DNA of 64,000 nt from Halichondria panicea (Eukaryota > Porifera > Demospongiae > Suberitida > Halichondriidae): NCBI RefSeq assembly GCF_963675165.1, contig NC_087389.1:2328001-2392000 (forward strand). Reading direction: 5' to 3'. Each line of letters opens with the position of its first letter. The first letter of the stretch is position 1. Below, in pieces: positions 1-12,730 of the stretch. The notes under the pieces were generated by a model that saw only the letters and a list, made by a program, of their open reading frames with translations, was not told where the DNA came from and searched no databases. Position numbers and translations under genes: made by a program.

Positions 1-216
1 TATGGTATAAAGGAAAAACCTCTAAAACACACTCGTCTGATATACTGACGATGTATCCGAAGTGTTTAATAAGCTTCAATCTCTGCTCAATCTGACTTGG
101 CAAGTACACGAATAATAAATGTCGCCCAGTTTTAGTAAAATTATCAAGATCTTTTGAAGTTTCCTCTCTGCTGTCTCAACGTTAAAGATACTCCTGGGGT
201 ATCCATCAAGCCAGAC

Positions 217-402
217 ATGTCACCCGATGAAGATTTTGTACGCATGAGTAACATCATTCAGTCTGGAACGATCTATGTGAAAAAAGGCTTCGTAGATCTA
301 GTTGATTTTAGTTATAAGGAAATTGATACCACGGCACAAGTAACAAACTCAAATCCATTGATAGAGGATCCGTCAGTGACTGACAATAGACAGTCCGACT
401 GA
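217..402 (+). CDS. Short unrecognised ORF (61 codons)
   Basis: An ATG at 217 opens a 61-codon frame ending in TGA at 400-402. The predicted peptide is acidic with no motif I can name. It lies upstream of the LINE endonuclease fragment and could be remnant ORF1 sequence of that element or chance. Nothing else is visible in the first 480 bases. Confidence 0.2.
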   Translation: MSPDEDFVRMSNIIQSGTIYVKKGFVDLVDFSYKEIDTTAQVTNSNPLIEDPSVTDNRQSD

Positions 403-483
403 CTGCATGGATCAACGTACAATTTCACACTTTTTAATGGACGCAGTATCGTCAATAAACTGTCTAATCTTCAATCATTTATA

Positions 484-835
484 TATTCTTTGTAGTCTTT
501 GCTATTACAGAAACTTGGCTCAGCAAAAACTTATTTGATAATGAAATACTCCTACATAGCTATCGTATATATCGAAATGATAGAGGTGGTGGTGTTTACT
601 TGTTGTGCACAACTCAATTCCTTTTAAAATAATAGATTCTCCAGAAGTAGTTGCTATCCACTTACTTCACTCTAACTCCATTGTGTGTATTGTTTATTTA
701 TCTCCATCCATTAACTTCACTTTATTTAATGACACCATTTCTTTTCTTACTCATCCACAAAACCTGTTTTTATTTGTTGAAAATGCACTTCATGTGAACA
801 GACTCTACGGTAGAGATTATTATGTTATGATGTAA
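484..835 (+). pseudogene. LINE (non-LTR retrotransposon) endonuclease fragment
   Basis: Around 495-602 the frame reads an APE-type endonuclease block typical of CR1/L2-like LINEs: ITETWLSKN, then SYRIYRNDRGGGVYL. In a shifted frame (605-835) it continues with VVAIHLLHSN and CIVYLSPS, the strand that follows in these endonucleases. The catalytic domain is therefore present only in part, with at least one frameshift at about 603 and no intact start. The fragment ends near 835. Sequence resembling the next part of the same protein resumes at about 4400, after a block of other retrotransposons, so I read the two as one interrupted element. Confidence 0.6.
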
Positions 836-1210
836 TCATGTATTATGTAATCATGTGTGTTCCTTTTGTAAGGTCACCTTTAGACCATGTGCTTTATCCT
901 TCTTTTGATTATTGTGTGTCGTTATTTGACCAGACCCACGCTTTTAGAATCTAGCTGAGTGTGCCTAGCTGAGTGTGCCTTTGAGTGTAGTTGCAAGTGT
1001 CTAGTATCAATCCAAGGAATCCCTATTGCGATGGTTCCGGATCAAACTATAGAATTTGGAAGGTGCAATGCTGTGGGGAATAGTTAATGGCACTGAAACG
1101 GCTCCAGATGCCACAACCCATCCAGAACCCATGCGAAGTTTGTTAAACGGCGAGATCGTGCAATTGTGCTGTTTGTGGATTCGTCGCTTTTGTATGAGCC
1201 TGACGATCAA
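836..1210. other. Spacer between LINE fragment and copia gag relic
   Basis: No coding signal is recognised here. It contains a 15-bp direct tandem duplication (ctagctgagtgtgc unit, about 951-981) and marks the left border of the retrotransposon block that splits the LINE. Confidence 0.3.
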
Positions 1211-1725
1211 GTGGAGGCCTGGACTATGCTAAGCGAACAGTTTGACAGAAAAACATGGGCTCGAACTTCGTTGAAAGTTGTTCTCATTGAGACTCAAGGA
1301 GTGTGCAAGAGCACATTAAACAAATGACTGAAATCTTTGATGGACTTAGCGCCCCCATGACTGAAGAGGACAGAGTTGTCTATTTGTTAGCAAGTCTACG
1401 ATGTATTAGTGACAGCTCTTGAATGGCAGTAGTGGTTGAACGACTCCTTCACACCGACTCCTTCACACCGAGAAGAAGTTAAACGAGAAGAGACATACTG
1501 TCAAGGACGAGAGAGCAATGGCTGTAAAAACTTTTAGTAAATGTCATCAATGCGGAAAGTATGGACATTATAAGCGAGACTTATAAGCGAGACTGTTACG
1601 ATTTTCGAATCGGAAAACAGAAGGAGAACAAAAAGCACAAGGTATCGATTACTCTAGGAGAAACGGATGACTCTGATAGTGACGGTGAAGCTCTAGTCAC
1701 TCGCTTGGCAGTTGCTATCAGTTTG
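1211..1725 (+). pseudogene. Ty1/copia gag relic (UBN2-like plus zinc knuckle)
   Basis: Frame pieces read VEAWTMLSEQFDRKTWA, then HIKQMTEIFDGLSAPMTEED, which is the order seen in the gag_pre/UBN2 region of copia-like Gag. At 1542-1598 a CX2CX4HX4C zinc knuckle is spelled CHQCGKYGHYKRDC once a local tandem duplication of the tataagcgagac unit is allowed for. An acidic tail (TDDSDSDGEALVTRL) follows to about 1725. Several frameshifts are present and no protease, integrase or reverse transcriptase of the same type follows, so this is a truncated relic. The intact-ended copia element at 16.4-20.8 kb encodes a similar Gag. Confidence 0.6.
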
Positions 1726-1869
1726 TTCTCCTGATTTTGGATGTAGCATCCTTGCTCATCAAAACTCGCCACCTTGGAAACCTTTGCAATACTAGGGTAT
1801 CCACTCCTCTCTGAGCGCAACACTGTACCCGAAGGACACTAGGATTTCCCCTCAGGTTGCTGTCTCCGA

Positions 1870-4110
1870 TGCACCGGTCAAACACAACATTTCCCACCAC
1901 CTTGAGACTACAGGACCACCAACCTCAGCACGTCTCGCCCCAGACCGTCTCCGTGTCGCAAAGGGGGAATTCGAGCACATGCTCCAGCTGGGCATCATCA
2001 GACCTTCTTCTAGTGCCTGGGCCTCCCCACTCCACATGGTTCCTAAGAAGACTCCTGGTGAGTGACTATCGTGCTCTCAACCGTTCAACAGTGCTGCCTG
2101 ATCGGTATCCTGTCCCCCACATCCATGATTTTCTACAGGTATATTTTCTAAACTGGATCTGATATGTGCCTACCATCAGATTCCTGTGGCCCCCTCGGAT
2201 GTACACCCTTCGGACTGTTTGAATTTGTTAAGATGCCATTCGGCCTCAGGAACGCTGCCCAAACATTCCAGCGATTTATGGACCAAGTTCTCCGTGGGGT
2301 ACCAGCCGCCTATGCCTACATAGACGATGTTCTCATTGCCAGCCCCACACCTCAAGGACTTGCAAACTGTTTTCGAACGCCTCTCTGCCAACGGTGTGGT
2401 GCCTACTTGGTGTGACCAGTCTGAATTTCCAACACGGTATCACCGACAAAGTGCAAGCTGTTCGGGAATTCCCACAACCACAATCTCAACGCCAACTCCG
2501 GCGCTTCATTGGACTTGTGAACTTTTACCGTGCTGACCTTATGCAACCACTGCACTCCCTCATTTCGTCAGCCAAACCCAAAACCCAACACTCACATGGA
2601 ACGATTCAGCTCTGGCCGCAACCCTTGCTAATGCTTCCCTCCTCTCTTACCCTCAACCTGATGCCCCCACCTGTCTCATGACCGACGCATCCGACACTGC
2701 TGCCAGCTGAAACCTGCTACAGTACCTTTGACAGAGAATTACTCGGTGTTTACCTCTCCATCATTCAGTTTCACCATTTTCTTGAAGGACGTCTCCTAAC
2801 CGACCACAAACCCCTGACGTACGCACTGAACGTTCGATCCGATCGACATTCGCCACGACAAGCACGACACCTCGATTACATCGCTCAGTTCACCCAGTGG
2901 TACAGACAATGTAGTTGCTGACGCCCTGTCTCGAATTGAAACGAACGCCCTCCTCTCTGGCCAACAAGCCACTGACCCACAAATCCGTGCACTCCAATCC
3001 TCACCATCCTCAACTCTCGTGGTAGAACCAGTCGCCCTACCGGACTCAACCGACCCTTGGCACCCAAAGACCCCTGGTTCCGCAACCATGGCGACGAGCT
3101 GGTCTCTCTCACCCAGGAATTCGTGCCACTCAGAAACTAATTACTGCTCAATTTGTTTGGCCAGGCAGGCATAAACTCAGATGTTCGTTGCTGGACCCGC
3201 TCCTGTGTACAGTGTCAACGAGCGAAAATCCAACGACACACAACAGCTCCACTCACACCACACCTGACAACCGACACCTGACAACCGTTTTGATGTCATA
3301 CTGGTTGGACCACTCCCGCCATCCCATGGATACACATACCGCGTTGATTGATTTACTCGATGGCCCGAAGCCATGCATTGCATTCCTCAGTGGTTGGATC
3401 TCGCGATTCGGTGTGCCATCCACCATTGTGACAGACCGCGGACGACAGTTTGAATCTCGCTTATAGAGTAACCTCACTTCTCTACTTGGTTCCAAACGCT
3501 CTCGAACCACCTCATACCACCCTCAATCCAACGGAATGGTTGAACGTTTTCATCGGCAACTCAAAGCCGCCCAACCTCAACCAACGGCTTGGATGGACAC
3601 TCTACCTCTCATACTTCTAGGTATTCGGACTGCACTGAAAGAAGACATCTCCGCCACCACAGCTGAGATGGTCTATGGAACTACCCTTTGTCTGCCCGGT
3701 GAAAATTTTTTTCTCCTTCACCAACTTCTCCTTCACCAACTAACTCTCTCTCTCTCTGCCAGATCCCTCCGAATTTATCAACCAGCTCAAAACACACTTT
3801 CGGAATCTACAACCAATACCTACCCGTTCCACCAATAGAAAGTCTCACATTCCCGACGGACTAGCGTCAGCCACACACGTGTTTGTTCGCTGTTCGGAAA
3901 CCACTCCAACCACCTTACGACGGACCATTCCGTATTATCAAACGAACTGATAAACATTTCACCATCGATCTTAACGGCAGCCCACATCGAACAATACCAA
4001 TACGACACCAACCGCTAATTTGAACACTTCTTCGTCTCAAACCCCACTACCCACTGTTTCCCCCACTCGTTCTGGACGTTGGGTACATTCCGACATACCT
4101 TTCTCCTTTC
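1870..4110 (+). pseudogene. Ty3/gypsy pol relic (RT, RNase H, integrase)
   Basis: Reverse transcriptase pieces appear in order: FEHMLQLGIIRPSSSAWASP, DYRALNRSTVLPDRYPVPHI, FSKLDLICAYHQIPVAPSD at about 2144-2200 with the first catalytic Asp, FEFVKMPFGLRNAAQTFQRF, and YIDD at 2317-2328. The connection domain (QLRRFIGLVNFYRADL) and RNase H (DRELLGVYLSIIQFHHFLEG, LLTDHKPLTYAL) follow to about 2900. The integrase has a CQRAK zinc-finger half near 3215, core remnants to 3830, and the C-terminal block DGPFRIIKRTDKHFTIDLNG near 3920-3980. Reading frames shift many times and stops are frequent. The element lies inside the split LINE. No LTRs were recognised. Confidence 0.8.
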
Positions 4111-4399
4111 TCATTCCGTGTCCTAATGCACTGGGAGGGGAGTGGTTACTTTATTGTATTAACGATCTTTACCATTATTGATTTCTGTAGTCACCTTTAC
4201 CAGTTTTCCGTTCATGTTACGTAATACGCAATAGAATTTAATCACGCAATGCGCTTTGTAGTCCTACCGCATTGCCTCTTTTTGTGATTCTTACTATTCT
4301 TTTGTTAGCCTCTGTACTTAGACGCACACACCCTGTTTCTGTCTCATCATTCACTTCACTTTATGTTTGTGGACAAGAATTTGGAATGAAATATTATTA

Positions 4400-5840
4400 G
4401 TAACTAAACTACTAAAACTCTTTCAACCCTCCCAAACATAAAGCAACCCACTAAATATGTTCCTGACCTAAAATTATGGTTTGCTCACCTTTGTCAAGTT
4501 GACTTTAGTCCGATGTTGAATTACGTGAATTTATCTTTAGTGCCTATCGTAAAATTAAACCCCAAGAATAGAATTCCAAAATGGTACAACTCTGAGATTC
4601 GTTCAAATCAATATAAAAAGCCAAAGGTCTTCATACCACCACATCTCTACTGCTAAAGCTAGAAGCTGCGGAGCAATGTCTACTTAATAAGTTAGTCTCA
4701 CTATATGAATCTCAACTAATCAACGAATTTGCCTTCAAAAACAACAGAAAGATCTAATCAAATCTACTCATCTCCCCACCGTTGTGCGTCTTAATAGTCA
4801 ATCTGTTTTCTCTGATGTTGATAAAGCATCTCTATTTAACGTATTCTTTGAATCCGTCTACTCTAAATCTGATGACAATCAATCTCCAGCTGACAGTACA
4901 CCTAGGTACTCTTGATATTACTGATTTAGATGTTTACACTTCCAATGGAATTGGACTCTGTATGTAGTTATCCACCACCTTTTCACTATGTCACTATGGT
5001 ATTGCAAAATTCCATTTGGACTTTTGAATGGAAAGTCCAATGCATCGTGCCTATTTATAAATCAGGTGACAAAGCTCAGTCACAAATTACAGACCCATCT
5101 CACTGCTATGCTGTATCTCAAAAGTTCTGGAGCGCTTAATGTATGACAAGATTTTTCCATTTGTGGCGAGCATGATCTCAACAGCTCAATTTGGATTTTT
5201 CCTGTCTCCAACAATTGCTTACATTTCTAGATAATGTTATCAATTGCCTCACCTGCAATGAGCAAATAGACACTGTTTTCTGGACTTCCGAAAAGCATTC
5301 GATAAAGACCAGCAAACTAGAAACAGGGCAACCAACTTGAAATGGCTAATTTGCTAAAAAAACCCTCTGTGCGATTCAGCATTATATAAATTTTCAAGAT
5401 AATACCAATACCCGTTCGTCCAGCAAGTTAACTTTAAAGCTTCCTCACCGCTTACAAAAACTATGGAACAAGCTACCTCCTATTGACTTAACTGTATCAT
5501 CAAAATGTATAAAACACGTCATATTTAAATTTCTCTGGTCTCATTTCATAAAAAACCTACCATTTTTCTTGCCCTTGTAATTGCCATCATCATTCAGGCC
5601 CACTTAATCACTTATATTCATCTGGTATCATCATTAATTTTATTTTAATTTTTTTATTGTATTTTATTACTTACGCTTGTCAGTTTAGCACCCTTTTGTT
5701 AAATGATAACCCATAATTGCACTTCATTATATTATTATTATTATAAAGGATTGCACTGGGTCTGTTAACCGGTAATGGTCATGTGTTGTTTCTGTTCATG
5801 TATGACATGGTACTTTTTGTATCATTAAAAAGTAAAAAGT
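4400..5840 (+). pseudogene. LINE 3' half (reverse transcriptase relic and tail)
   Basis: At 4440-4640 the reading matches the linker after a LINE endonuclease (IPKWYNSEIRSNQYKK). RT pieces follow: CIVPIYKSGDKAQS near 5050, a shifted frame reading ISLLCCISKVLERLMYDKI and STAQFGFFL at 5100-5200, and FLDFRKAFDKD at 5277-5311, which is the motif carrying the first catalytic Asp in LINE RTs. The catalytic FADD-type motif was not found, so the RT is truncated. The last part is non-coding and ends near gtatcattaaaaagtaaaaa at about 5819-5838. I infer that this is the continuation of the fragment at 484-835. Confidence 0.7.
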
Positions 5841-6245
5841 GAAGTGAAATTATCTTAGAGTGGCTCCTACATTTTGGTCCTTCGAACCGGTCCTATTGAT
5901 CTTCTCTCGTGCTACTCTGTGAACAACAATACTCATCTACTACCGTTGACATTAATTTCTTTGTGTGTGCATTTCTTTGTGTGTGCATACACGGACACGT
6001 GATCTAGAACTGTTTGTGTGTAAAGTTGTTCGCGTACTCATTTTTTTCGTTCTCGTTTTGCTTGCTAATTTTCGTTCGTATAATTGTTCGTATAGTATAA
6101 TTGTTCGTATAATCATTCGTTCTTGTTTGCTTGCTCGCTTAATTTGTTCATATAATTTCGTTTGTTCATTCGTTCTCGCTCGTTCGTATACTGCATATTG
6201 TTATTGATTTGAACGCCTGTCTGAATTGAATTTCGCCCGAAGCCT
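5841..6245. repeat. TTCGT-rich low-complexity stretch
   Basis: Between about 6045 and 6195 the sequence is built of short ttcgt, gttcgtata and cttgctcg words, including an imperfect direct repeat of ataattgttcgtat. A 16-bp tandem duplication (tttctttgtgtgtgca) sits at about 5957-5988. No coding signal is visible. Confidence 0.4.
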
Positions 6246-6251
6246 GTCGAT

Positions 6252-6386
6252 ATGGATCCTCGTGAAATTACAAAACTGAAAGAGGTGTCGTACGTGCCTA
6301 GAATTCGAACAAAGGTACTGAAGCTCCAAACCAGGCTTGCAGAAAAACTAGACTCTCTAGACACAGACTTCAGACGTCTCCTGTAG
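6252..6386 (+). CDS. Short unrecognised ORF at head of a possible gag relic
   Basis: The ATG at 6252 opens a 44-codon frame rich in Lys, Arg and Leu (starts MDPREITKLKEVSYVPR) that ends at TAG 6384-6386. Downstream, to about 7040, frames contain a CIACKVEKHLFPKF segment that vaguely recalls the Cys/His region of BEL/Pao-type Gag. I cannot support more than a possible decayed retrotransposon. The rest of 6400-7600 shows nothing recognisable. Confidence 0.2.
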   Translation: MDPREITKLKEVSYVPRIRTKVLKLQTRLAEKLDSLDTDFRRLL

Positions 6387-7599
6387 ATCTCCTAGACGAT
6401 TGTTGATGACTGATACTGATTTAAAGATGCGTTTACTACCATTGACTAAAAGGTGAATGGTATCCCGGAACTTGCCCACTCAATTGCTTAGACTCAACTG
6501 ATAAGTATGTGCTTGATGGACACAACAATCTAATGGCATTAGATGAGCTCCGTGCATTTTGATTGTTTCGTTAAACTGAATGCAATCTAGTAGATGTGTC
6601 TTAGTTTTCGATCGAAATATTCTAAACTGGCGTAGAACATTTCTCCGTGTCAGGACTGCTGGTTTACCTATATCGTCATAATCGGGGGAGAATTATGCAG
6701 AAGCAGTCGACTGCCTGCGATATCGATGCAATAGACCCCGCCTCATTCACGTAAAAATCAAGGAATTTCATGACACTGTCCAACAACACCTTCGTGCACT
6801 AAATCCTAATTAAAACTAACACCAGAACTTATCGATCTTGCGTCCTGCTAGTTCATTCAAACCCATCGCTGCTCAACACGCTTCAACTCAAACCTGTATT
6901 GCTTGTAAAGTTGAAAAACATCTCTTCCCGAAATTCATGACGAAGCTCCTCTCTTTTGAGGTCAACAATGCAAATCGTGTCAAAGCCCCACGAAATGAAC
7001 CAACACCGACAAGCGAGACTTCAAAACCCCAGACACTCTAGTGGCACGAAGCCAGAGCTCTTGCATTCTTTATGTTGGAACGACGTCTCCGTCTTCCAAG
7101 AGTCATCACGGTGTCCGGTATTGTTGGGCTGAAGCACAAGGTCTCGCTCAATCCGTCCAAATCTCTCCTACTAGACCGTCTGAGAAAACTTTCGGTATAA
7201 GTGCCTCTCTCCTGTTCTAAATTGGCCCTTAGCTGACGTCAACACATACAATAGACATTCAGGAAGCAGAAAGAACAATTTCTCCCTCTGGACACTAAAC
7301 TTGGACACTGAATCAGAAGATGATGAAGGCTAATGTATTATACAGAGTAGTAGCGAAATTAAGTGATTAAACAAGTGAAAGTTTCTTTGGAAGAACATGC
7401 TATCACATCCAGCCAATCAGCAAAACACTCAAGGAACATGATTGTCTTAAGAAGTGAGTGTACAATACCAACTTGCCAAAGTTTGTGTCGGGGAAGGCCG
7501 CCTTGCGGAATGAACTACATAATTATAGTGCGTTTTTTTATTTTAGTGATAAATTGACCTGGTAGCAACTGTAGCATTCTTCAAATCTACGAGTTTATA

Positions 7600-10300
7600 A
7601 AAAACATGGAAAAAAAGTTCGGCCTAACATCTTGTAGTTGTAGTGGGCCAGCATGTATGTGTTGGATACCACCTAGTTAAATTAGACATCGTAGAACATT
7701 TCGTGTCGTATCGTGTCGTCAGCAAATAGGACCTTAGAGTACTCTACACAGTGGTTTTCTGTTAGAAAGATATTCCTGGAGCAGCCTTCCCTGCCTTCCC
7801 ATCAACTTTACGGCTAGGGCAGTGGTAACGCAGTTGTTGAAGATTAATTTAGTACCGGTACTATAGTGCAGTTCAGCATTACAGTTCAGTGGTTCACCAA
7901 TGTATAGAGGGGAGGTGGGCTTTGAACTTTCCCACACAAGTGCATGTTCCTTTGCCATGTTGATTGTTTTGATAACTATAAGTGCACTTTTAGGGTGTCT
8001 TCACTAGTTCATAAAGTTGTCATATATGCTGTAGAGCTGGTAAGCTCCAACCAACTTAGTCCCAGGCATACTTGTCCACCATGAAGACCTTGACAACACA
8101 TGTGAAATTTCACATATTGATATTTCATTTCATTTGGGCCGATTGAGTTCTGGACCGATTGAGTTCTGGATGGAGGTATATGTCCGTTTCAGATTTTTCG
8201 AACCATCACCATTCTTTCCTTCAACCAAATTTTTTGGGCTTTGCCATTGAGCTCCACCGGTCTCCTTACATTGCGTGCGTCCGTCATCCGCAGGAAAAAT
8301 TCGTGCTCCTTAGGTCCACCAGCAAGTCGAACACAGTTCTAGTCAATTTGACCACCGGTGGACTGTGGTCGCAGCTCAGCCAAATGGTCTCGCACTCTGT
8401 TAAACTAACCTCGCTCAAATCTTTGTAAGAGGCCTTTGTGTCAAACTTCATGTCCTTGAGCAGAGGTGTATCTCCTCCTGTTTCCCTGTACACTGGTATC
8501 TATGAGGACATGATGGCAGGACTCACGGAATAGGCATTGAACAAACTGCCCATGTACAGACTGTCGAAATTTCGCTGTTCGAACATTTGTACATGTGCAG
8601 CAACTCATCCTCCGTGTAATGTGATCTGCACTCGTGTAGCTTTCGATCGTCAATTCGCCTGCCTTGTTGACCGTCAACACTGTCTTATTTTTGATCCTTC
8701 AATCTGCACTTCATCGGTATGCTTAACTTCATCGGTATGCTTACACTTCTCCACCACTTCTCCACCACCTTCATCAGCCTATCGTGCAACTGTCATAATT
8801 GGTGTAGTAGTTCGTTTTCGATAACTCGCCTCTGAACATGGGCACTCTTCTGTTCCCTCTTTTTCAGCACTCTGCAGTCCATGTACACGTACATTATTAG
8901 CACATACAAATCTTCCACTGTCAGGTACTTCTTTGACTTCATGTACTAGCTTTTTTTGTTTTCTCGTATTTGGTTAAATCATCGCCGGCCCTGTACAGAG
9001 GGGAGAGCAGGAATTGCACACCTCCTGGTCGCTGCCACAGTCACAAGGCAGAGTGATGTCTGCACTCTCAGTAGACATTTTGCACACTAAATTGCTACTC
9101 AAACAAACTCCTCAAATGCACACATGCACACAGCTTAGTCTTACAGCTGCTCTACCCTGATGTAGCACTGTTCAAAGGAAGCTCCTTTTAAGGAAATCCT
9201 AAAGTGTTTTTTACGTCACTTCGACTAAACCATAATTGAAATTTATTCTAACACTTTAAAGTCTCTTGGATCCATGGGTCTCTTGGCTGGTCTCTGTTGC
9301 GATTGACACCCCAAAACCCACTGTTTACGTGATGTCATGCCTGCCGCCTGGTTTAAATCTGCTACTGTGCAAGATATTGAGACACCTCTCCACTGCGACA
9401 CTAAGTCCAGCTAGCGATCCAGACGAATTTGTCTGCGAAGAGAAGATGTGTGCCAAGATGTGTGCCAATGTGGTCTAGTGCACCACACCACCTGCAACTG
9501 TGTGACCCTGATCACTGCCAGTGCCACTGCAACTCCTGCCTCACCACCAACGTGTCTCCCCCCACACCCAATTTGAACACTACTGACAATGTATGCTATT
9601 AGTAACATTATTGTATTATTATTTATATTAATTCCGTCAATATCAATAAGTTGCAAAAACTCCAGAAGTCATGTCAACCACATCCTCTCCACCTGAGACA
9701 CTCCACTCCTTCTCTGTGCTATGTGCTATAGACAAAAAAATGGAGCTGTACTTGGAAGACCGATCACGGCCTGAACCCAACTCTGTTGAGAAAACAAAAA
9801 AGACAACCTGCACTGTTAATTAGAATTTGAATAATTCAGTTTTGAATAACTTCATTTTGCCTACCATGTGCTAGTATTTCAATTGCCAAACTGAGATGAA
9901 TTTTGAGACAGCCACCTTTTCCAGCAGCCACCTTTTCATTCGGATGATGATATAGCTGAGCTATTATACATTCACTCTACATACATTCACTCTACAGCAT
10001 CCTACTTTATAAAGGGTCAGAGGTCACCCCACTGCACGATTTCTAATTTGCAACAGCAGTACGTACGGAAGCCCATTAGGGACATCCCCAGGTTATTAAT
10101 TCTCAAGGTTCAAGCTTTAAAGGTTCCAACGCAAAAGTTCTCCAGGTTCCAGGTTCCAGTGCACAAGGCACAACGCAACTTTGACCTTTGACCCATCCGT
10201 TTTGGGCATAGCGCGCATGGCTACTATTATGTGAACAGTACTGCACTGTGATCTATACTAGTACAGTACTAGACAAGTCTACATGTCTGAATCAAGCAGG
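7600..10300. other. Unassigned region with minus-strand ORF fragments
   Basis: The longest signals are on the minus strand. One is a Cys-rich short frame from ATG 9078 down to about 8977 (it includes LPCDCGSDQEVCNSC). Helix-like frames follow through 8960-8300 but are broken by stops. I do not recognise a family. Tandem microduplications are dense: about 8142-8172 (gaccgattgagttctg unit), 8704-8740 (acttcatcggtatgctt), 9912-9940 (cagccaccttttc) and 9963-9992 (tacattcactcta). Confidence 0.25.
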
Positions 10301-10314
10301 AATAGGGTTATTAA

Positions 10315-10770
10315 GACGTACTTTTACAAAGGATACACAATTAGAGAATTCCTAAATTCCTGTATTCAAAAAGAGTACTGCGTAATCTAAGATTGAGAGG
10401 AGACGTAATCCCTTGACTAGGAGACGGCTACTGGCTATTATTGAAGCAATTTCTGTAAGTATTGTCACATTCGCAGAAAGAGTTGAAAGAGTTACAGGAG
10501 TCTAAGAAGTTGTGGAGGAGAGTGGTGCGAAAGTATAAGCTGCCTATATCTCGGTAAGAGGCTAGGTTGATTACTGCATGCTTGTCTACCATGCAGGAGA
10601 TAGTACGAAAATTGCTTCGCACCAGAGGAAACAAAACTCCGAAAAGCTCATCGACTCACTCGAAGACACTAAGGTTGGCATGTTGACATTTATAATAAAA
10701 TTATTAATTGCATGCCGATGAAGCCATACGGATTCCCAGTACATGGCTGCATAGATAGGTTCAATTAAAT
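10315..10770 (+). pseudogene. Integrase-like (rve superfamily) relic
   Basis: The order of conserved blocks matches a family of eukaryotic integrase-core proteins of unknown role that I know from cnidarian, sponge and fish genomes. A helix-turn-helix piece reads YFYKGYTIREFLNSCIQKE (about 10320). Then come RVLRNLRLRG, LWRRVVRKYKLPISR (about 10510-10555) and the start of the DDE core, KPYGFPVHGCIDRFN, at about 10720-10765. A stop follows directly. At least three frame changes separate the blocks. The C-terminal half of the catalytic core is absent. Neighbours give no clue whether it belonged to a mobile element or a host gene. Confidence 0.55.
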
Positions 10771-10774
10771 CTGG

Positions 10775-12490
10775 TGATTTGTGTACCATTTGAAAATGTT
10801 CCTATAGTGACTAAGTCGTGCATGTGCATGTGCACGATACTTTAAGCTTAAAGGTGGGATTGTTATAATGATACAGGGGCTCCCAGTGTTTTAAGGCGTG
10901 ACTTGGGAACAGAGAACACTTATCTGTCATGGATTCAACCATTTCTACGACAGCACCATGTTGACTCTCTTAGTAGTACACATTAGTAGTACACAGGCAT
11001 GTTTCAGATTTTCCAAATCTGTTTCAAACCAATCCTATACTATACTTGACAGAGATCTTTTATACAAGCTCAGAGAATAGAGAATATGGCGTGGTGGACA
11101 TATAATACAACTGAATATGCCAGCATCACTCTTCTGATTGCTACACAGTATAACTTAAAGCATGCATGACTGACAAAGCATGCATGACTGAATAGCGCCC
11201 TATGCAGTATATGTATATATATAGTCCTAGAATCCGCTTTTATTTCCCTGTTACTGGTTTTCGGATAGCCCTTTCACATTACAGATTCATTTATTTGGAC
11301 ACAATCGAGTCTTACACATGCAGGGTTTGCAAGCCAAGGGTTTATTTGATGAGACTGATCCACTACAGCTGTGAGTTTTATTAGAGCACACTATATATGT
11401 ATGGCCAGTTGGTTGTGGAAGCTAATCATTGCTAACCTTTAATTGCATAGGAAATGTTTTGTTGTAGATTGGAATTCCTTAGGAAACAGAGACATCCTTA
11501 CGTCTCCTTGTGGAATCCCTGAGAAGCTATTCAATCTACCTGAACTATATGGTAATACATTATATATTTATTACAGCATACACTCGTAGTGATGCATGAT
11601 CCTCTTATAGATTTGAGGTAGGATCGTTTTCTAACCCTAAGCTGCACGTATACTGTCCCAAAAATGGCCGGATTAATAGAGTTTACTACACATTAGAGTT
11701 TACTACACATTAGCCTCGACTCCAGCCCCTTGAATAGTATTTAAATTAATTTATTATTTTTATCTCTTATTGTGATAAAGAACAGAAAAAGAAAAAGAGA
11801 TCTCTGTATATACTGTAGACAGAGACAGCTAAGTAAAACTGTTGAGGCTCGGATCGGATACACACTCAGGCGAGATACACACTCAGGCGACAAGTTAATC
11901 TCATAAGAAATTAGTTAAACCAAAAAATAAATGTGGATAAGTACAGTGGCTGTGACGTAACATAACTACTTATTGATTTACATGATAGATTTACCATTGA
12001 AAGCACTATCCATTAATACACAAGTCCGGATACACGCTCAAGCAACAAGTCCCTCAGATTGTAGACACATTCAGGCCACACAGTTCTCGGATCAGATACC
12101 ACGTACTTACTACAACGAGAATGGCACTGAAGCAAGAATGGCACTGAACGTCGAACAGACACAGACACACTAACACTTTGAAGATGGAGATGGCTTCACT
12201 CAGAGAAACAAGAGGAGAAATCACCATCACAACACTTCTTTCATCACAACACTTCTTTCAGAGAGAGGTGCACTGGTCCTGTCAAGCTTCACATCAATCA
12301 AGAAAGGGAGTGTCTGGAAAGCAGATGGACTAGCCGGTCGGTACGGTACCCACATAAACACCAGCGTACAGACACTTCATCTTTTAAGACTAGACCTGGT
12401 TTTCCAACACAGGATAACGCGTACGCGAGAGACTAGACAGCGAGAGACTAGACACAACTTGGACTAGATTTCTTTTTTCAATGACATCAT
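10775..12490. other. No gene recognised; AT-rich with microduplications
   Basis: No convincing coding frame was found. Short tandem duplications occur at about 10976-11000 (tagtagtacaca), 11158-11190 (aagcatgcatgactga), 11674-11712 (agagtttactacacatt), 11866-11895 (tacacactcaggcga), 12222-12262 (catcacaacacttcttt) and 12425-12455 (gcgagagactagaca). Confidence 0.3.
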
Positions 12491-12730
12491 TATAAATGAA
12501 ACAGATAACAATGTTTTACAAACTAATGCGGAATAAGAATACTGATAAATATACTGCAATTTACGATTACCCAGAATCTGGGCGCATGCGTAAACAATGT
12601 ATACTAGGCCGCCTTTCTCAGCGGCTTGGAATCGAGGCTAACTACACATATATGCACAGCTCAGCTCTCTCGATTTGTGCTATAAACTTTTTCATTCCCT
12701 CCTTATTTTCACCTGCATCTTCGTACTCAC

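Noticed and set aside
6252-7040. BEL/Pao gag gene
   Set aside because: One Cys/His-like segment is not enough; no protease, RT or LTR of that type was seen.
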